A stretch of 64,000 nucleotides of DNA, from contig NZ_NIDE01000001.1 in the NCBI RefSeq assembly GCF_002197845.1, forward strand, positions 868,001 through 932,000. Reading direction: 5' to 3'. Positions 27,091 to 35,679 of this stretch are shown piece after piece. The position numbers and the translations under genes are program-made. Each line of letters starts with the position of its first letter. Position 1 is the stretch's first letter. This DNA comes from Fimbriiglobus ruber (GTDB lineage Bacteria > Planctomycetota > Planctomycetia > Gemmatales > Gemmataceae). The notes under the pieces were generated by a model. The model saw nothing but the letters and a program-made list of their open reading frames with translations, was not told where the DNA came from and searched no databases.

Positions 27091-29352
27091 TCAGGGAAGT
27101 TCGGTCGCGCGGAACAGCGCGACGCGGAAACAGATCTGGCGGACGTCGGTGGCCGGGGCGTCGTCCGGCGCGCGGCAGCGGAACCGGACCACGTGTCGGC
27201 CCGGCGGCACGACGATGACCCAGGTCTTTGCGGCCGGGTGAACGGTGATCGGGAAACTGTCATTCCAGACGTTTCCCCCGAGGATTCTCAGGTCGGCGGG
27301 CTTTTCCCAATTCGTGTTGAGTACCGCTTCCAGTCGGAGTTTCCGTTCGCGGGCCGTCGGGTTCACGACCACCACCTCGCCGGCCGGCCCACCCCAGTGG
27401 CAGTACTCCTCGGTGCTATGTGGCTCCGATTCGGAAAAACCCTGCAGCCAGAGAATGCGAACGGTTTCGGCTTCCGTCCGGCACAGGTCCGCGAACCGCT
27501 CGGTCCCGAGTTCCTGTCGCAAACGATCGCGGAACGGTCTCAGATCGAAAAAGACTTTTTCCCCGTCCAAGTGATCGACGCGGGGGGTATGCGTCCCGAG
27601 AACGTCCGTGATCTCTACAAGTCGCACGGTGGCGCGTCCGCTGTTGTCGATGAACAACCCGTCGAATCCCCGGGCCACGAGGCGGCGGAGCATCTCGGGG
27701 TAGGGTGCCGCCGCGACCTCTCGTTGCCACTGGTCGACTTCGCGGTTTTTCATCGCCCCGTAACTCCACCGCACGGTTCGGGTGTGCAGGAACCCGCGGG
27801 CGTGTTCGTACCCGCCCTTCAGGGGCGTGGAATAATCTTCCGGGTATCGGAGGTGCGGGAGGGTGAAGACCGCGCCGCCCGGGATGGTCTGTTCGATTCG
27901 TGCAAAGAACTCCGCGTCCGCGTGGAAGCGGGCGGCGACCTCATCCCTTTTGTCCGCGACTTCCGGGCGAAACCACGGCCGCGCGGACTGGTCCCAGACG
28001 CCGAACGCGGTCAGCGCGGTCAGCACGGCCCAGCGGAGGGAAACGGGATGCCGCTCGAGAAATCGGTCCAGAACCCAAACGACCGCAAATAACGCCAGGA
28101 ATCCGATGTAAATCGAGATCCGGTTGTACCCGCGAATCTGCGGATAGACGAGGAGACTGAAGGCCGACCCGAACCCGCCCACGGTGCCGAGCAGGACGGC
28201 AAACACGACCAGCCCGGCGAGCGGGCCCAGCGGCCACCCGCGGCGGACGGGTAGCACCACGACTGAGATCAGGCCGAGTACTCCCGCGGCCCCGACGAGC
28301 CCGAACGTGGTGTCCCGGTTTTCGTTCTGGGCGATCCGCCAGGGCGTGTCGTAAATCGTCCGGATTCCGGAGAAAAACCGACTCTGGTGGTCGGGCACCG
28401 GTAGCAGCGCGAGGACGAGTTTCAGCCCGTGGAACTCGGCTTCTTCCGGGGCTCTTAGGCGAACTTCCGAATTCCGCCCGTTCTCGGCCTGGTACACGAA
28501 TGCGGGCGCGTTGTTCACCGCCCCGAAGAACACCACGGCGGCGATCGCCAGCAAGGTGGCCGACACCGCCCGCCAGTTACGGGTGACGATCCACCCGTAC
28601 ACTCCCGCACACGCATACAAGGCACAGGCGAAGAACGCGTAGTACGCGCCGGCCGACCCCGTGAGTGCGGCGGTCGCGATCGTCACCCAGGCGTCCCGCC
28701 CGCCCGGTGCGAAGTGGTATCGGCCGTCGGGCTCGCGGCGGAAGAACGGGAACCGCCCCTGGCAGAGCCAGAGTGCGACGATCAGCGTGACCGGCACGAT
28801 GTAGTAAGCGGCCAGGAACAGGTGATGTTCGCCGCGGAGGTAGTGGTACGGCAGAAACGCGAACAACACGGCCCCGCACCCGGCCGACGGGACCGACAGG
28901 CCGAAGTGCCGTAACACGGCCATCGCCGTCAACGTCGTCAGGGGGTAGGTGAGCAGGTAATAGAGGTTGAACGCGACGATGGCGCTTCCGGTCAGCCGGC
29001 CGAGAGCCCAGATGAAGGCGAAGTGGAAGTGGTCGGCGACCGGGTAGTCGTACAACTCCTGGACGCCCGGAGCCCCGAGCCGCTCAGTCTTCCAGTGGGT
29101 GCCGGTCTCGACGGTGCTTTTGACCATCGGCAAGATCATGAGCGCGTCGTAATCGTACTCGAACGGCACGCGGAGGTCCGCCCGGTCGAGACGTAAACCG
29201 ACAACCAGGACGATCAGCGTCGCCATCGCGAAGAAGGTGTAAAAACCGAGGCGGGCGAGAAGAGATGAGGCGACATCCGTCGCAACCGCAGCCTGTTTCA
29301 GCTGCGGGCTGTGAATGTATACCTGCCGGACACGGCGCAGCTGCAACATCAT
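27091..29352 (-). CDS. GT-C/YfhO-like multi-pass membrane protein (copy B)
   Basis: 753 residues, colinear with copy A across the whole length: 'VLVVGLRLDRADLRVPFEYDYDALMILPMVKSTVETGTHWKTERLGAPG', 'LTYPLTTLTAMAVLRHFGLSVP', 'SAGAYYAFFACALYA', 'YNRISIYIGFLALFAVVWVLDRF', and the soluble end 'HARGFLHTRTVRWSYGAMKNREVDQWQREVAAAPYPEMLRRL'. The first loop in copy A has YDGD and here YDYD. The pair most likely arose by tandem duplication and then diverged. A role in transfer of lipid-linked sugars is inferred, not shown. The exact start is uncertain within the first 30 residues. Confidence 0.62.
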   Translation of the reverse strand: MMLQLRRVRQVYIHSPQLKQAAVATDVASSLLARLGFYTFFAMATLIVLVVGLRLDRADLRVPFEYDYDALMILPMVKSTVETGTHWKTERLGAPGVQELYDYPVADHFHFAFIWALGRLTGSAIVAFNLYYLLTYPLTTLTAMAVLRHFGLSVPSAGCGAVLFAFLPYHYLRGEHHLFLAAYYIVPVTLIVALWLCQGRFPFFRREPDGRYHFAPGGRDAWVTIATAALTGSAGAYYAFFACALYACAGVYGWIVTRNWRAVSATLLAIAAVVFFGAVNNAPAFVYQAENGRNSEVRLRAPEEAEFHGLKLVLALLPVPDHQSRFFSGIRTIYDTPWRIAQNENRDTTFGLVGAAGVLGLISVVVLPVRRGWPLGPLAGLVVFAVLLGTVGGFGSAFSLLVYPQIRGYNRISIYIGFLALFAVVWVLDRFLERHPVSLRWAVLTALTAFGVWDQSARPWFRPEVADKRDEVAARFHADAEFFARIEQTIPGGAVFTLPHLRYPEDYSTPLKGGYEHARGFLHTRTVRWSYGAMKNREVDQWQREVAAAPYPEMLRRLVARGFDGLFIDNSGRATVRLVEITDVLGTHTPRVDHLDGEKVFFDLRPFRDRLRQELGTERFADLCRTEAETVRILWLQGFSESEPHSTEEYCHWGGPAGEVVVVNPTARERKLRLEAVLNTNWEKPADLRILGGNVWNDSFPITVHPAAKTWVIVVPPGRHVVRFRCRAPDDAPATDVRQICFRVALFRATELP

Positions 29353-29397
29353 AGCAGACTTGTACGCTGCGTGTCGGACCGGGTCAATCCGGACTGC

Positions 29398-29428
29398 GGC
29401 GGGGCAGGGCGGCTGCCCGTGCCCCGCC
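29398..29428 (-). terminator. GC-rich hairpin downstream of the dehydrogenase gene
   Basis: GGCGGGGCA pairs with TGCCCCGCC, and inside it GGGC pairs with GCCC around GGCT, with one unpaired G. It lies after the minus-strand stop at 29446. No T-run follows, so its strength as a terminator is uncertain. Confidence 0.4.
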
Positions 29429-29445
29429 AGCGGACCGTCGGCCGG

Positions 29446-30762
29446 CTACGGGAACAGGCCGCGCTTTTGTTTTTCCAACGCGACCTTCAACACCCCGAGG
29501 CTCAAGGCGGCGGTCCGGTTTGTCAGGTTGCGGTCGCGGGCGAGCTTACGGACCTTGTTGAAGGACGCGACCATCAGTTCGTGAAGCTTCTCGTTGACCT
29601 GTTGTTCGCTCCACATGAACTGTTGCAGATCCTGCACCCACTCGAAGTACGACACGGTCACGCCGCCCGCGTTGCAGAGTACGTCCGGGATGACGTAGAT
29701 GTCAGTCTTGGCCAGGATCGCGTCCGCGTCCGGGGTGGTCGGGCCGTTCGCCCCTTCCGCCAGAATACGGCACTTGAGCTTGCCCGCGTTTTCCGCGGTG
29801 ATGACCCGTTCGAGGGCGGCGGGGACCAGAATCGTACACGGCGTCGCCAGTAACTCGGCCGGGTCGATCGCCTCGGCGTCGGGGAAATTGACCACCGATT
29901 TCTGCGGGTGGGCGGCGGCGTACTTCACCAGGGCCGGGATGTCGAGCCCGTGAAGGTCGCGGACCGCGCCGTACCGGTCGCCCACGGCGACGATTTTCAC
30001 GCCGAGCTTGACCAACTCTTCAGACGTTACCGAGCCGACGTTCCCGAACCCCTGGATCACGGCGGTCGACTGCTCCGGGCGGAGGTCCAGTTCTTTGAGT
30101 GCTTCCAGGATGCAGTAGACGACGCCCCGGCCGGTGGCCTCCCGGCGACCGACGCAGCCGCCGAGGTCGACCGGCTTGCCGGTCACGATCTCGGGGCAGG
30201 CGTACCCGACCTTCATGCTGTATGTGTCGTAGATCCACGCCATCGTCTGCTCGTCGGTCCCCATGTCCGGAGCCATCACGTCGGTCCGCGGGCCGATGAT
30301 GGTCTGCACTTCCTCGGTGAACCGGCGGGTGAGGCGTTCCTTCTCGCCGACGCTGAGGAGGCTCGGGTCGCAGGCGATGCCGCCCTTCGCCCCGCCGAAC
30401 GGCAGGTTCATGATTCCGCACTTCCAGCTCATCCACATGGACAGCGCGGCGACCTCGCCCAGGTCGACGTGCGGGGCGTACCGGAGTCCGCCCTTGCTGG
30501 CCCCGCTGGTCAAGGAGTGCTGGACGCGGAACCCGACGAACGTGTGGACGTGCCCGTCGTCCATGCGGATCGGGACGGCGACGACCAGCGACCGTTTCGG
30601 GATCGTGAGGCGCTCGATGATGTCCGCCGGGATGTCCGGCATCGCCTCGGCCACGACCCGGAGTTGCTGGCAGGCCATCTGGTATGTGGGGCTGGAGCTG
30701 AACAGCGTGACCGGCGGGTACTTGCTTTCGAGCAATTTCGTTGCGACGGCGGGGGTCGCCAT
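29446..30762 (-). CDS. gdhA: Glu/Leu/Phe/Val dehydrogenase, probably glutamate dehydrogenase
   Basis: 438 residues. The N-terminal substrate domain has 'FRVQHSLTSGASKGGLRYAPHVDLGEVAALSMWMSWKCGIMNLPFGGAKGGI', with the catalytic lysine region, and 'GPRTDVMAPDMGTDEQTMAWIYDTYS'. The nucleotide-binding domain has 'TAVIQGFGNVGSVTSEELVKLG' and 'EGANGPTTPDAD', ending 'VLCNAGGVTVSYFEWVQDLQQFMWSEQQVNEKL'. The enzyme interconverts glutamate with 2-oxoglutarate and ammonia; length and motifs fit the roughly 420-residue hexameric class. No regulatory partner gene is adjacent. Confidence 0.92.
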   Translation of the reverse strand: MATPAVATKLLESKYPPVTLFSSSPTYQMACQQLRVVAEAMPDIPADIIERLTIPKRSLVVAVPIRMDDGHVHTFVGFRVQHSLTSGASKGGLRYAPHVDLGEVAALSMWMSWKCGIMNLPFGGAKGGIACDPSLLSVGEKERLTRRFTEEVQTIIGPRTDVMAPDMGTDEQTMAWIYDTYSMKVGYACPEIVTGKPVDLGGCVGRREATGRGVVYCILEALKELDLRPEQSTAVIQGFGNVGSVTSEELVKLGVKIVAVGDRYGAVRDLHGLDIPALVKYAAAHPQKSVVNFPDAEAIDPAELLATPCTILVPAALERVITAENAGKLKCRILAEGANGPTTPDADAILAKTDIYVIPDVLCNAGGVTVSYFEWVQDLQQFMWSEQQVNEKLHELMVASFNKVRKLARDRNLTNRTAALSLGVLKVALEKQKRGLFP

Positions 30763-30865
30763 GAGCGCAGGCTCCTGTCCGGGAGGGGGAACGGCCCGCG
30801 GCTATCGGGCGGTGGGAGCATTCTACGGGCGACGGGAATTGAGAAAACCGCCCTACCGCCGATGG

Positions 30866-31852
30866 TCAGCGACCCGACCCGGAAATGGTTTCGCACGCCC
30901 GATCCCGTCGAACCGGCCGGCGGCCCGTTTTCCGCCCCGCGATCGCACAGACGACCCCGGCCAAAAGAGCCTGAACCACCGGCAGGTCCGAGTGCGTCGC
31001 GAGAGTGTACGCCACCCGCCGGGGCCAGTAGGCCTGATATTCTTCCGGCATTCGCGACACCCATTCCGACAAATCCCGGGCGACGATCGCGACGAGGCAC
31101 GAGCCGCCGACGATCAGAAGGGCAACGCCAGTGAAGTAAAGCGCCCGGGGCCGCCACGTCGCGACCGACCAAACGAAACACGCCAACACGACACACCAGA
31201 AAACGTGCATGGCCAGCAGAGCCTGTAGCGGAGGAAAGCATCCCCACACCCCGCACACCGACTCTCCCACGTCGCCCGGCCATTCCGCGATCGTCAAAGC
31301 CCCGACCGCCGCGATCACCCAACTGCCCCCGACGGCAAGCAGTTTGAGACCCGCGGGCGCGGGCCGAGTCGCCCGGAGCGCGCGGCCGAGGGATTCGACC
31401 GCCCCGACTGCCGCGCCAATTGCGAGACCTGTTACCGCCCCGACGGACCCGAGAAAACTCGCGATCGAGCGATCGGACTGGGTGAGTCCCACAGCCGCCC
31501 CGGAAATCCCGAGCAGGACGGCACCGAACGGGACCAACCGCCAGCCGCGCACGGCCCCGACCGTTAGCCCGTATATCAAGCCCAGGCCGGCACCTCCGAG
31601 GCCGGCGAACCCGGCGAACAGGACCGGCCAAGCCCCCGTCGTATCCGCGCCCAACCGGTCGCCCGACAGGAGCCCAGCGAACCACGCCGCAAGGGGCCCT
31701 CCGCACGCCCCAAAAATGGCTCCGAACAGCGCGGCCCGGCCCGGTATGTGAATCGGACAAGAAGCCAGACAGGTCATGTCAGAGCATTGCAAACTCGGAC
31801 CCGGCTCATTGGCCGAGGATTGCGGTCTCGCCGCCGCGGCTTTTGTCGACAT
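30866..31852 (-). CDS. Multi-pass membrane protein of unknown function
   Basis: 328 residues from ATG 31852, chosen because AGGA lies 8 bases upstream; the frame is open back to 32008, overlapping the upstream gene's stop. After a Cys-containing N-terminal stretch ('CSDMTCLASCPIHIPG') come about seven hydrophobic, Ala/Gly-rich segments, for example 'GRAALFGAIFGACGGPLAAWFAGLL', 'VLFAGFAGLGGAGLGLIYGLTVGAV' and 'ALYFTGVALLIVGGSCLVAIVA'. No family is recognised. It probably shares a transcript with the propeller gene upstream. Confidence 0.55.
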   Translation of the reverse strand: MSTKAAAARPQSSANEPGPSLQCSDMTCLASCPIHIPGRAALFGAIFGACGGPLAAWFAGLLSGDRLGADTTGAWPVLFAGFAGLGGAGLGLIYGLTVGAVRGWRLVPFGAVLLGISGAAVGLTQSDRSIASFLGSVGAVTGLAIGAAVGAVESLGRALRATRPAPAGLKLLAVGGSWVIAAVGALTIAEWPGDVGESVCGVWGCFPPLQALLAMHVFWCVVLACFVWSVATWRPRALYFTGVALLIVGGSCLVAIVARDLSEWVSRMPEEYQAYWPRRVAYTLATHSDLPVVQALLAGVVCAIAGRKTGRRPVRRDRACETISGSGR

Positions 31853-32001
31853 GACGGCATTCCTGGCAAGTGTCGCATCCTGGCCGGGGGTAATTGGGCT
31901 CCTCCCGACAATCGGATTCATGCGGCAGTCTACCCGACGAATACTCTGGATCGGGTGGGTCGGAGATGGCCCGGCCATCTCCGACAACAATTCATCGTGG
32001 C

Positions 32002-33492
32002 TCACCACTCACGAAAATGGCTACCACTCTCGTCGCCGAAGTCGAAGGCACTGATGCCTGCTCCGACTCGATAACCGGAGTCATTCCCTTGATTGCCGTT
32101 CCCACGGTTGTTCTGAAAGGGCGAAGAAACTCCCGACTGACCCCGACCCGACCCGGTATTTCGGTCCCCACCCGGGCGGCCCGTCTTCGGTGGGACCGTG
32201 ACCGGCACCACTGCGATTCCTTGCGGGTGGGCGTTCGCCGGCACGTCCGACGGCGCGAAGATGATCGGGGCGTTCGGCTCGGTCAACGTTCCGTCGCGGG
32301 CGACCGCCAGGGTGTGAAGTTGGTTCCCTTGCTGGAAAGCGGTGTTGTCGGACTGACTGATGACGTACAGGGATTTTCCGGTGGGATCGAGCGAAATCTG
32401 AAACGCTTGCGACTGGGTGTTTCCGGTGCCGCCGACTGGCAGGTGCGGGCCGCCGAGTGAGAATTCCTGGATCTGCACTGGGTTCAACGGGTTGGCCAGC
32501 GAGTAAACCCCGATCGAATCGGTGGCGGTGTTGGCGACGTACAGCACACGCCCGTCGGCACTCACCGTACACCAACACGGCGCGTGCCCCTGGTCGGCCG
32601 ACGCGCCGACGAACGAGGTGCGCCCGGTTTCGTCGTATGTGAAGACGCCGACTCGACCGCCAGCCGTGATTCCGGAGTAGACAATGTTCAGGTTCGGATT
32701 CGCGGCCGCGCCCAAAATCAGTGACGCGTTGGTCCCGGCAGCCACGTCCCCGCCCGGGGCCAGTTGGAGATCGCCATTTTGCAGGATCTGGAACGGGGCC
32801 AGGGTGTTTCCCTGCGGGGCGCCCGCCAGGCTCGCGACCTCGGCGAACAGGAACCGGCCGTCCCGCGAGATCAGCGTTTGCGTGACGAACGTGCCGACCG
32901 GGAAGGTGACGGTCGAGTTCGGGACCGGAGTCAAGTCGCCGCCCGTTCCGATGTCGAACCCGACGATGCTCGGGGCCACGGTCCCCGGGTGGGTGGCCGA
33001 GGCGTCGCCGCGGTTGGCGACGTACAACCGGTCCCCGGCGATCCCGATGCTGTCGGGCTGGACGCCGCCGGTGTCAAACGTCCCGACGCGGGTTAGCGCC
33101 CCGTTTTGGCCGATTTTGAACCCCGTGACGGACCCACTTCCTTCGTTCACGGCGAAGACGAACCGACCGTCGGGCGTGGCGACCACCTCCTGATCGCCGT
33201 CGTCCGGGCCGACGACTTTCGGGACGTTGAGTTGGCCGGTACCGCCGGTCGCATACGTGCCGAACTGGGTCAGACTGCCGTCCGATTGGCGGTGGAAGCC
33301 GAGTACGGCATTCTGCCCGGTGGCCGGGTTGTTCGTCTCCACGTACACGTTCGCGACGGTCGCGCCGACACCCGCGGGGGGAGCCAACTGAACGCCATTC
33401 AAGAGGCTGCCGGGCGACAGGGACGCCGGCACCGCACGGTCTTCCAGGTTTTCGACGCCGAGGCGGGAGCGAGTCCGGAGAGTGCTGTTCAC
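32002..33492 (-). CDS. Lactonase-type beta-propeller with planctomycete 'LEDR' N-terminal motif
   Basis: 496 residues from GTG 33492, preceded by AAAGGA at good spacing. The N-terminus reads 'TLRTRSRLGVENLEDRAVPASL', the short motif found at the start of many exported planctomycete proteins. A seven-bladed propeller follows, with blades such as 'VVATPDGRFVFAVNEGSGSVTGFKIGQNGALTRVGTFDTGG', 'TLISRDGRFLFAEV' and 'CTVSADGRVLYVANTATDSIGVYSLANP', as in 6-phosphogluconolactonase-like proteins. The Gly/Asn-rich tail is flexible. A secreted or surface location is inferred; lactonase activity is not assured. Confidence 0.75.
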   Translation of the reverse strand: MNSTLRTRSRLGVENLEDRAVPASLSPGSLLNGVQLAPPAGVGATVANVYVETNNPATGQNAVLGFHRQSDGSLTQFGTYATGGTGQLNVPKVVGPDDGDQEVVATPDGRFVFAVNEGSGSVTGFKIGQNGALTRVGTFDTGGVQPDSIGIAGDRLYVANRGDASATHPGTVAPSIVGFDIGTGGDLTPVPNSTVTFPVGTFVTQTLISRDGRFLFAEVASLAGAPQGNTLAPFQILQNGDLQLAPGGDVAAGTNASLILGAAANPNLNIVYSGITAGGRVGVFTYDETGRTSFVGASADQGHAPCWCTVSADGRVLYVANTATDSIGVYSLANPLNPVQIQEFSLGGPHLPVGGTGNTQSQAFQISLDPTGKSLYVISQSDNTAFQQGNQLHTLAVARDGTLTEPNAPIIFAPSDVPANAHPQGIAVVPVTVPPKTGRPGGDRNTGSGRGQSGVSSPFQNNRGNGNQGNDSGYRVGAGISAFDFGDESGSHFREW

Positions 33493-33703
33493 GCGAAAAT
33501 CCTTTTCCGAAGGGGCATCAACTCGGAGGCGGACAGTTCCACCGTCCGTGGCGATCAGTCGACCGATCGGCGAGTTTCTTACAGGTGCCCGAGAAACTTT
33601 TGCGGCCCACTCCCCACCCGAAATTTTTCGCAATTCGGGCGTAAGGTTACGCCAACCCTTGCGACATACTGGGTGTCGTCGCTCAAACCGATGGGATGGC
33701 AGT

Positions 33704-34330
33704 ATGCCGATGACTGGCGATTACCCTGTCGACCTGCCCGCGGGGCACCCGGCCAGCGATCCGCGGGTCTGGGTCGAGCGGTACGGGGACTACCTGTACC
33801 GTTTCGCGCTGGCCAAGATCCGGCGGCCGGACGAGGCGGAAGACATCGTCCAGGACACCCTCCTTGCGGCGTGGCGAGGGCGGGCGGAATTCGCCGGGCG
33901 GGCGTCCGAGCGGAGTTGGCTGACCGCCATCCTCAAGCGGAAAGTCGTCGACCACCTGCGCCGGCGCGTCCGAGAGCGGACCGACCCGATTCCCGACGAC
34001 CGCGGGTCAACCGGCGATCCGTTCAACCGCTGGGGCAAATGGAAGACGCCGCCCGGCAATTGGGGTCAACACGGACCGGGCGAGGAACTGAACCGCGAGG
34101 AGTTCTGGGCCACGATGCACGACTGCATGGGCAAACTCCCGCGGCGGCTCCACGACGCCTTCGCGCTGCGCTACCTGGACGAGCGGGGTGCCGAGGACGT
34201 TTGCGAGGACATGGGGCTCACCACGACAAACCTGTGGGTGATGTTGCACCGGGCGCGGCTGAAGATGTGGCAATGCCTGTCCGAGAACTGGTTCGGGCAC
34301 GAGCCGGAAGGCGGGGAGCAGGCATGTTAA
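33704..34330 (+). CDS. ECF-type RNA polymerase sigma factor
   Basis: 208 residues from ATG 33704; the frame is open upstream to 33482, but that overlaps the divergent gene. Region 2 is 'YLYRFALAKIRRPDEAEDIVQDTLLAAWRGRAEFAGRASERSWLTAILKRKVVDHLRRR', and region 4 is 'MGKLPRRLHDAFALRYLDERGAEDVCEDMGLTTTNLWVMLHRARLKMWQCL'. The linker between the regions is longer than usual (about 60 residues, with 'NRWGKWKTPPGNW'). It directs transcription of a small regulon, controlled by the zinc-finger protein encoded next (overlap of 7 bases). Confidence 0.88.
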   Translation: MPMTGDYPVDLPAGHPASDPRVWVERYGDYLYRFALAKIRRPDEAEDIVQDTLLAAWRGRAEFAGRASERSWLTAILKRKVVDHLRRRVRERTDPIPDDRGSTGDPFNRWGKWKTPPGNWGQHGPGEELNREEFWATMHDCMGKLPRRLHDAFALRYLDERGAEDVCEDMGLTTTNLWVMLHRARLKMWQCLSENWFGHEPEGGEQAC

Positions 34331-34584
34331 CTTGCGAGCGTGCGGTCGAACGACTCTCCCTCTCGTTGGACGGGTCATTGCCTCTAGTTGAGAAGGCGCA
34401 ACTGCATTTGCATTTGCTCGCGTGCGGCCATTGCCGCCGGTTCCGGCGGCAGGTCTTGGTTCTCGATACCGCCTTTCGTACCGACGCGACCGGCCCGGTC
34501 GTGCCGGACGACGTGCGGTTGCCCGAAGACGCTCGGCAGCGAATCACTTCTGAATTGGGGCGACAGGTCGTCGACGATTCGTGA
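34324..34584 (+). CDS. Zinc-finger (zf-HC2-like) anti-sigma factor
   Basis: 86 residues from ATG 34324, overlapping the sigma gene end. The sequence 'LTCERAVERLSLSLDGSLPLVEKAQLHLHLLACGHCRRFRRQ' contains the His-x3-Cys-x2-Cys site of ZAS/zf-HC2 anti-sigma factors plus the conserved first Cys. No membrane segment is present, so it is a soluble anti-sigma factor. It should bind and restrain the ECF sigma factor encoded just upstream. Confidence 0.82.
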   Translation: MLTCERAVERLSLSLDGSLPLVEKAQLHLHLLACGHCRRFRRQVLVLDTAFRTDATGPVVPDDVRLPEDARQRITSELGRQVVDDS

Positions 34585-34717
34585 TCGCGTTCGCGTGAGT
34601 CTGTCAGCGCTGACCAATCAACCCGTGCGGGGAAGCACGCTTACGGGTTTTGTGTGTTCGTTGGACTGGCCCGAGTGTCGGGACCAGCCGTGAGTGAGTT
34701 ATTACTCGGAGCTAACA

Positions 34718-34933
34718 ATGAGCCGATTTTTACGCATGTTGATGGTCGGTTTTGTGATGTTCGGTGTCGCCGGCGGGCTCGCCACCCTCGCGGGGTGCGG
34801 TGGAAGCGCCAGCACTACCGAGAAAAAGATGGGCGACGGGAAGATGGACGGCGACAAGATGGGCGGCGACAAGATGGGTGACAAGATGGGCGGCGACAAG
34901 ATGGGTGGCGACAAAATGGGAACCCACAAGTAA
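34718..34933 (+). CDS. Small lipoprotein with DKMG repeats
   Basis: 71 residues from ATG 34718. The N-terminus 'MSRFLRMLMVGFVMFGVAGGLATLAGCGG' is a lipoprotein signal with lipobox LAGC. The rest is a run of GDKMG/GGDKMG repeats with a few Ser/Thr, resembling pentapeptide MxKDx repeat proteins, whose role is unknown. Encoded between the sigma/anti-sigma pair and the cytochrome gene, so it may be part of the sigma regulon (inference). Confidence 0.7.
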   Translation: MSRFLRMLMVGFVMFGVAGGLATLAGCGGSASTTEKKMGDGKMDGDKMGGDKMGDKMGGDKMGGDKMGTHK

Positions 34934-34942
34934 CAAGGTTCG

Positions 34943-34965
34943 CCGGGCGCCGTTTCGGCGCCCGG
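34943..34965 (+). terminator. 10-bp hairpin upstream of the cytochrome gene
   Basis: CCGGGCGCCG and CGGCGCCCGG pair perfectly around TTT, between the lipoprotein stop and ATG 34984. It could end the lipoprotein transcript or attenuate entry into the cytochrome gene. Confidence 0.5.
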
Positions 34966-34983
34966 GTCTCCAGGAATAACCCG

Positions 34984-35679
34984 ATGACGCGCCTGGAACA
35001 TAAACACGATCGCGCGGTTCGTTACTTCCACTGGATCAACGCGCCCGTGCTGGCGGTCATGATTTGGAGCGGATTGCTCATCTACTGGGCTTACGACCCG
35101 TACCAAATTCAAGTCGGCGGGGTCGTGCTGCTGAAGTTTTTCCCGGTCTGGTTTTATAAGACGCTCGATCTGGAATCGGGATTGGCCACCGGAATGGCTT
35201 ACCATTTCGCGTTCATGTGGGTCTTCGCGATCAACGGCTTGCTTTACGTGTCGTACACCTTCTGGTCGGGCCACTGGCGCGAACTCCGACCCTCGCGGCG
35301 GACCCCGATCGAGGCGTTTCACGTCGTTCTCCACGACTTGAAGCTGCGCCGAACTCCCCTGCCGCCGGGCAAGTTTAACGCCGCGCAGAGGCTGGCATAC
35401 ACGGGCGTCGTTATGATGGGGGCCGGGTCGCTCGTCACGGGCCTGGCCGTCTACAAGCCGACGCAGCTCGCTTTTTTGACGACCGTTCTCGGCGGCTATC
35501 AGGCCGCGCGGCTCGAACACTTTGCCCTGACGATCGGGTACGGTCTCTTTTTCGTCGTTCACATTGCCCAGGTGGTTCGGGCCGGATGGAACAACTTCCG
35601 CAGCATGGCGACCGGGTACGAACTCGTCCCCGTCGTCGGGGAGGGCCGGACCGATGTCGTCGCCGCAACCGCCTGCTAA
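34984..35679 (+). CDS. Cytochrome b561/thiosulfate-reductase-type membrane subunit
   Basis: 231 residues with four main membrane helices. 'DRAVRYFHWINAPVLAVMIWSGLLIYW' holds the first heme-ligand His, 'YHFAFMWVFAINGLLYVSYTFW' another, and 'LEHFALTIGYGLFFVVHIAQVV' two more. This is the pattern of diheme b-type cytochromes that pass electrons between quinone and a periplasmic enzyme. It overlaps the next gene, a molybdopterin oxidoreductase, by 26 bases, so the two very likely form one electron-transfer complex at the inner membrane. Confidence 0.82.
   Translation: MTRLEHKHDRAVRYFHWINAPVLAVMIWSGLLIYWAYDPYQIQVGGVVLLKFFPVWFYKTLDLESGLATGMAYHFAFMWVFAINGLLYVSYTFWSGHWRELRPSRRTPIEAFHVVLHDLKLRRTPLPPGKFNAAQRLAYTGVVMMGAGSLVTGLAVYKPTQLAFLTTVLGGYQAARLEHFALTIGYGLFFVVHIAQVVRAGWNNFRSMATGYELVPVVGEGRTDVVAATAC

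Noticed and set aside
26049-27218. A 389-codon frame antisense to the membrane-protein pair, and similar ones at 27073-28092 and 29908-31134
   Set aside because: Composition is that of the complement of a GC-rich coding strand, spanning the boundary between two real genes without any recognisable domain.
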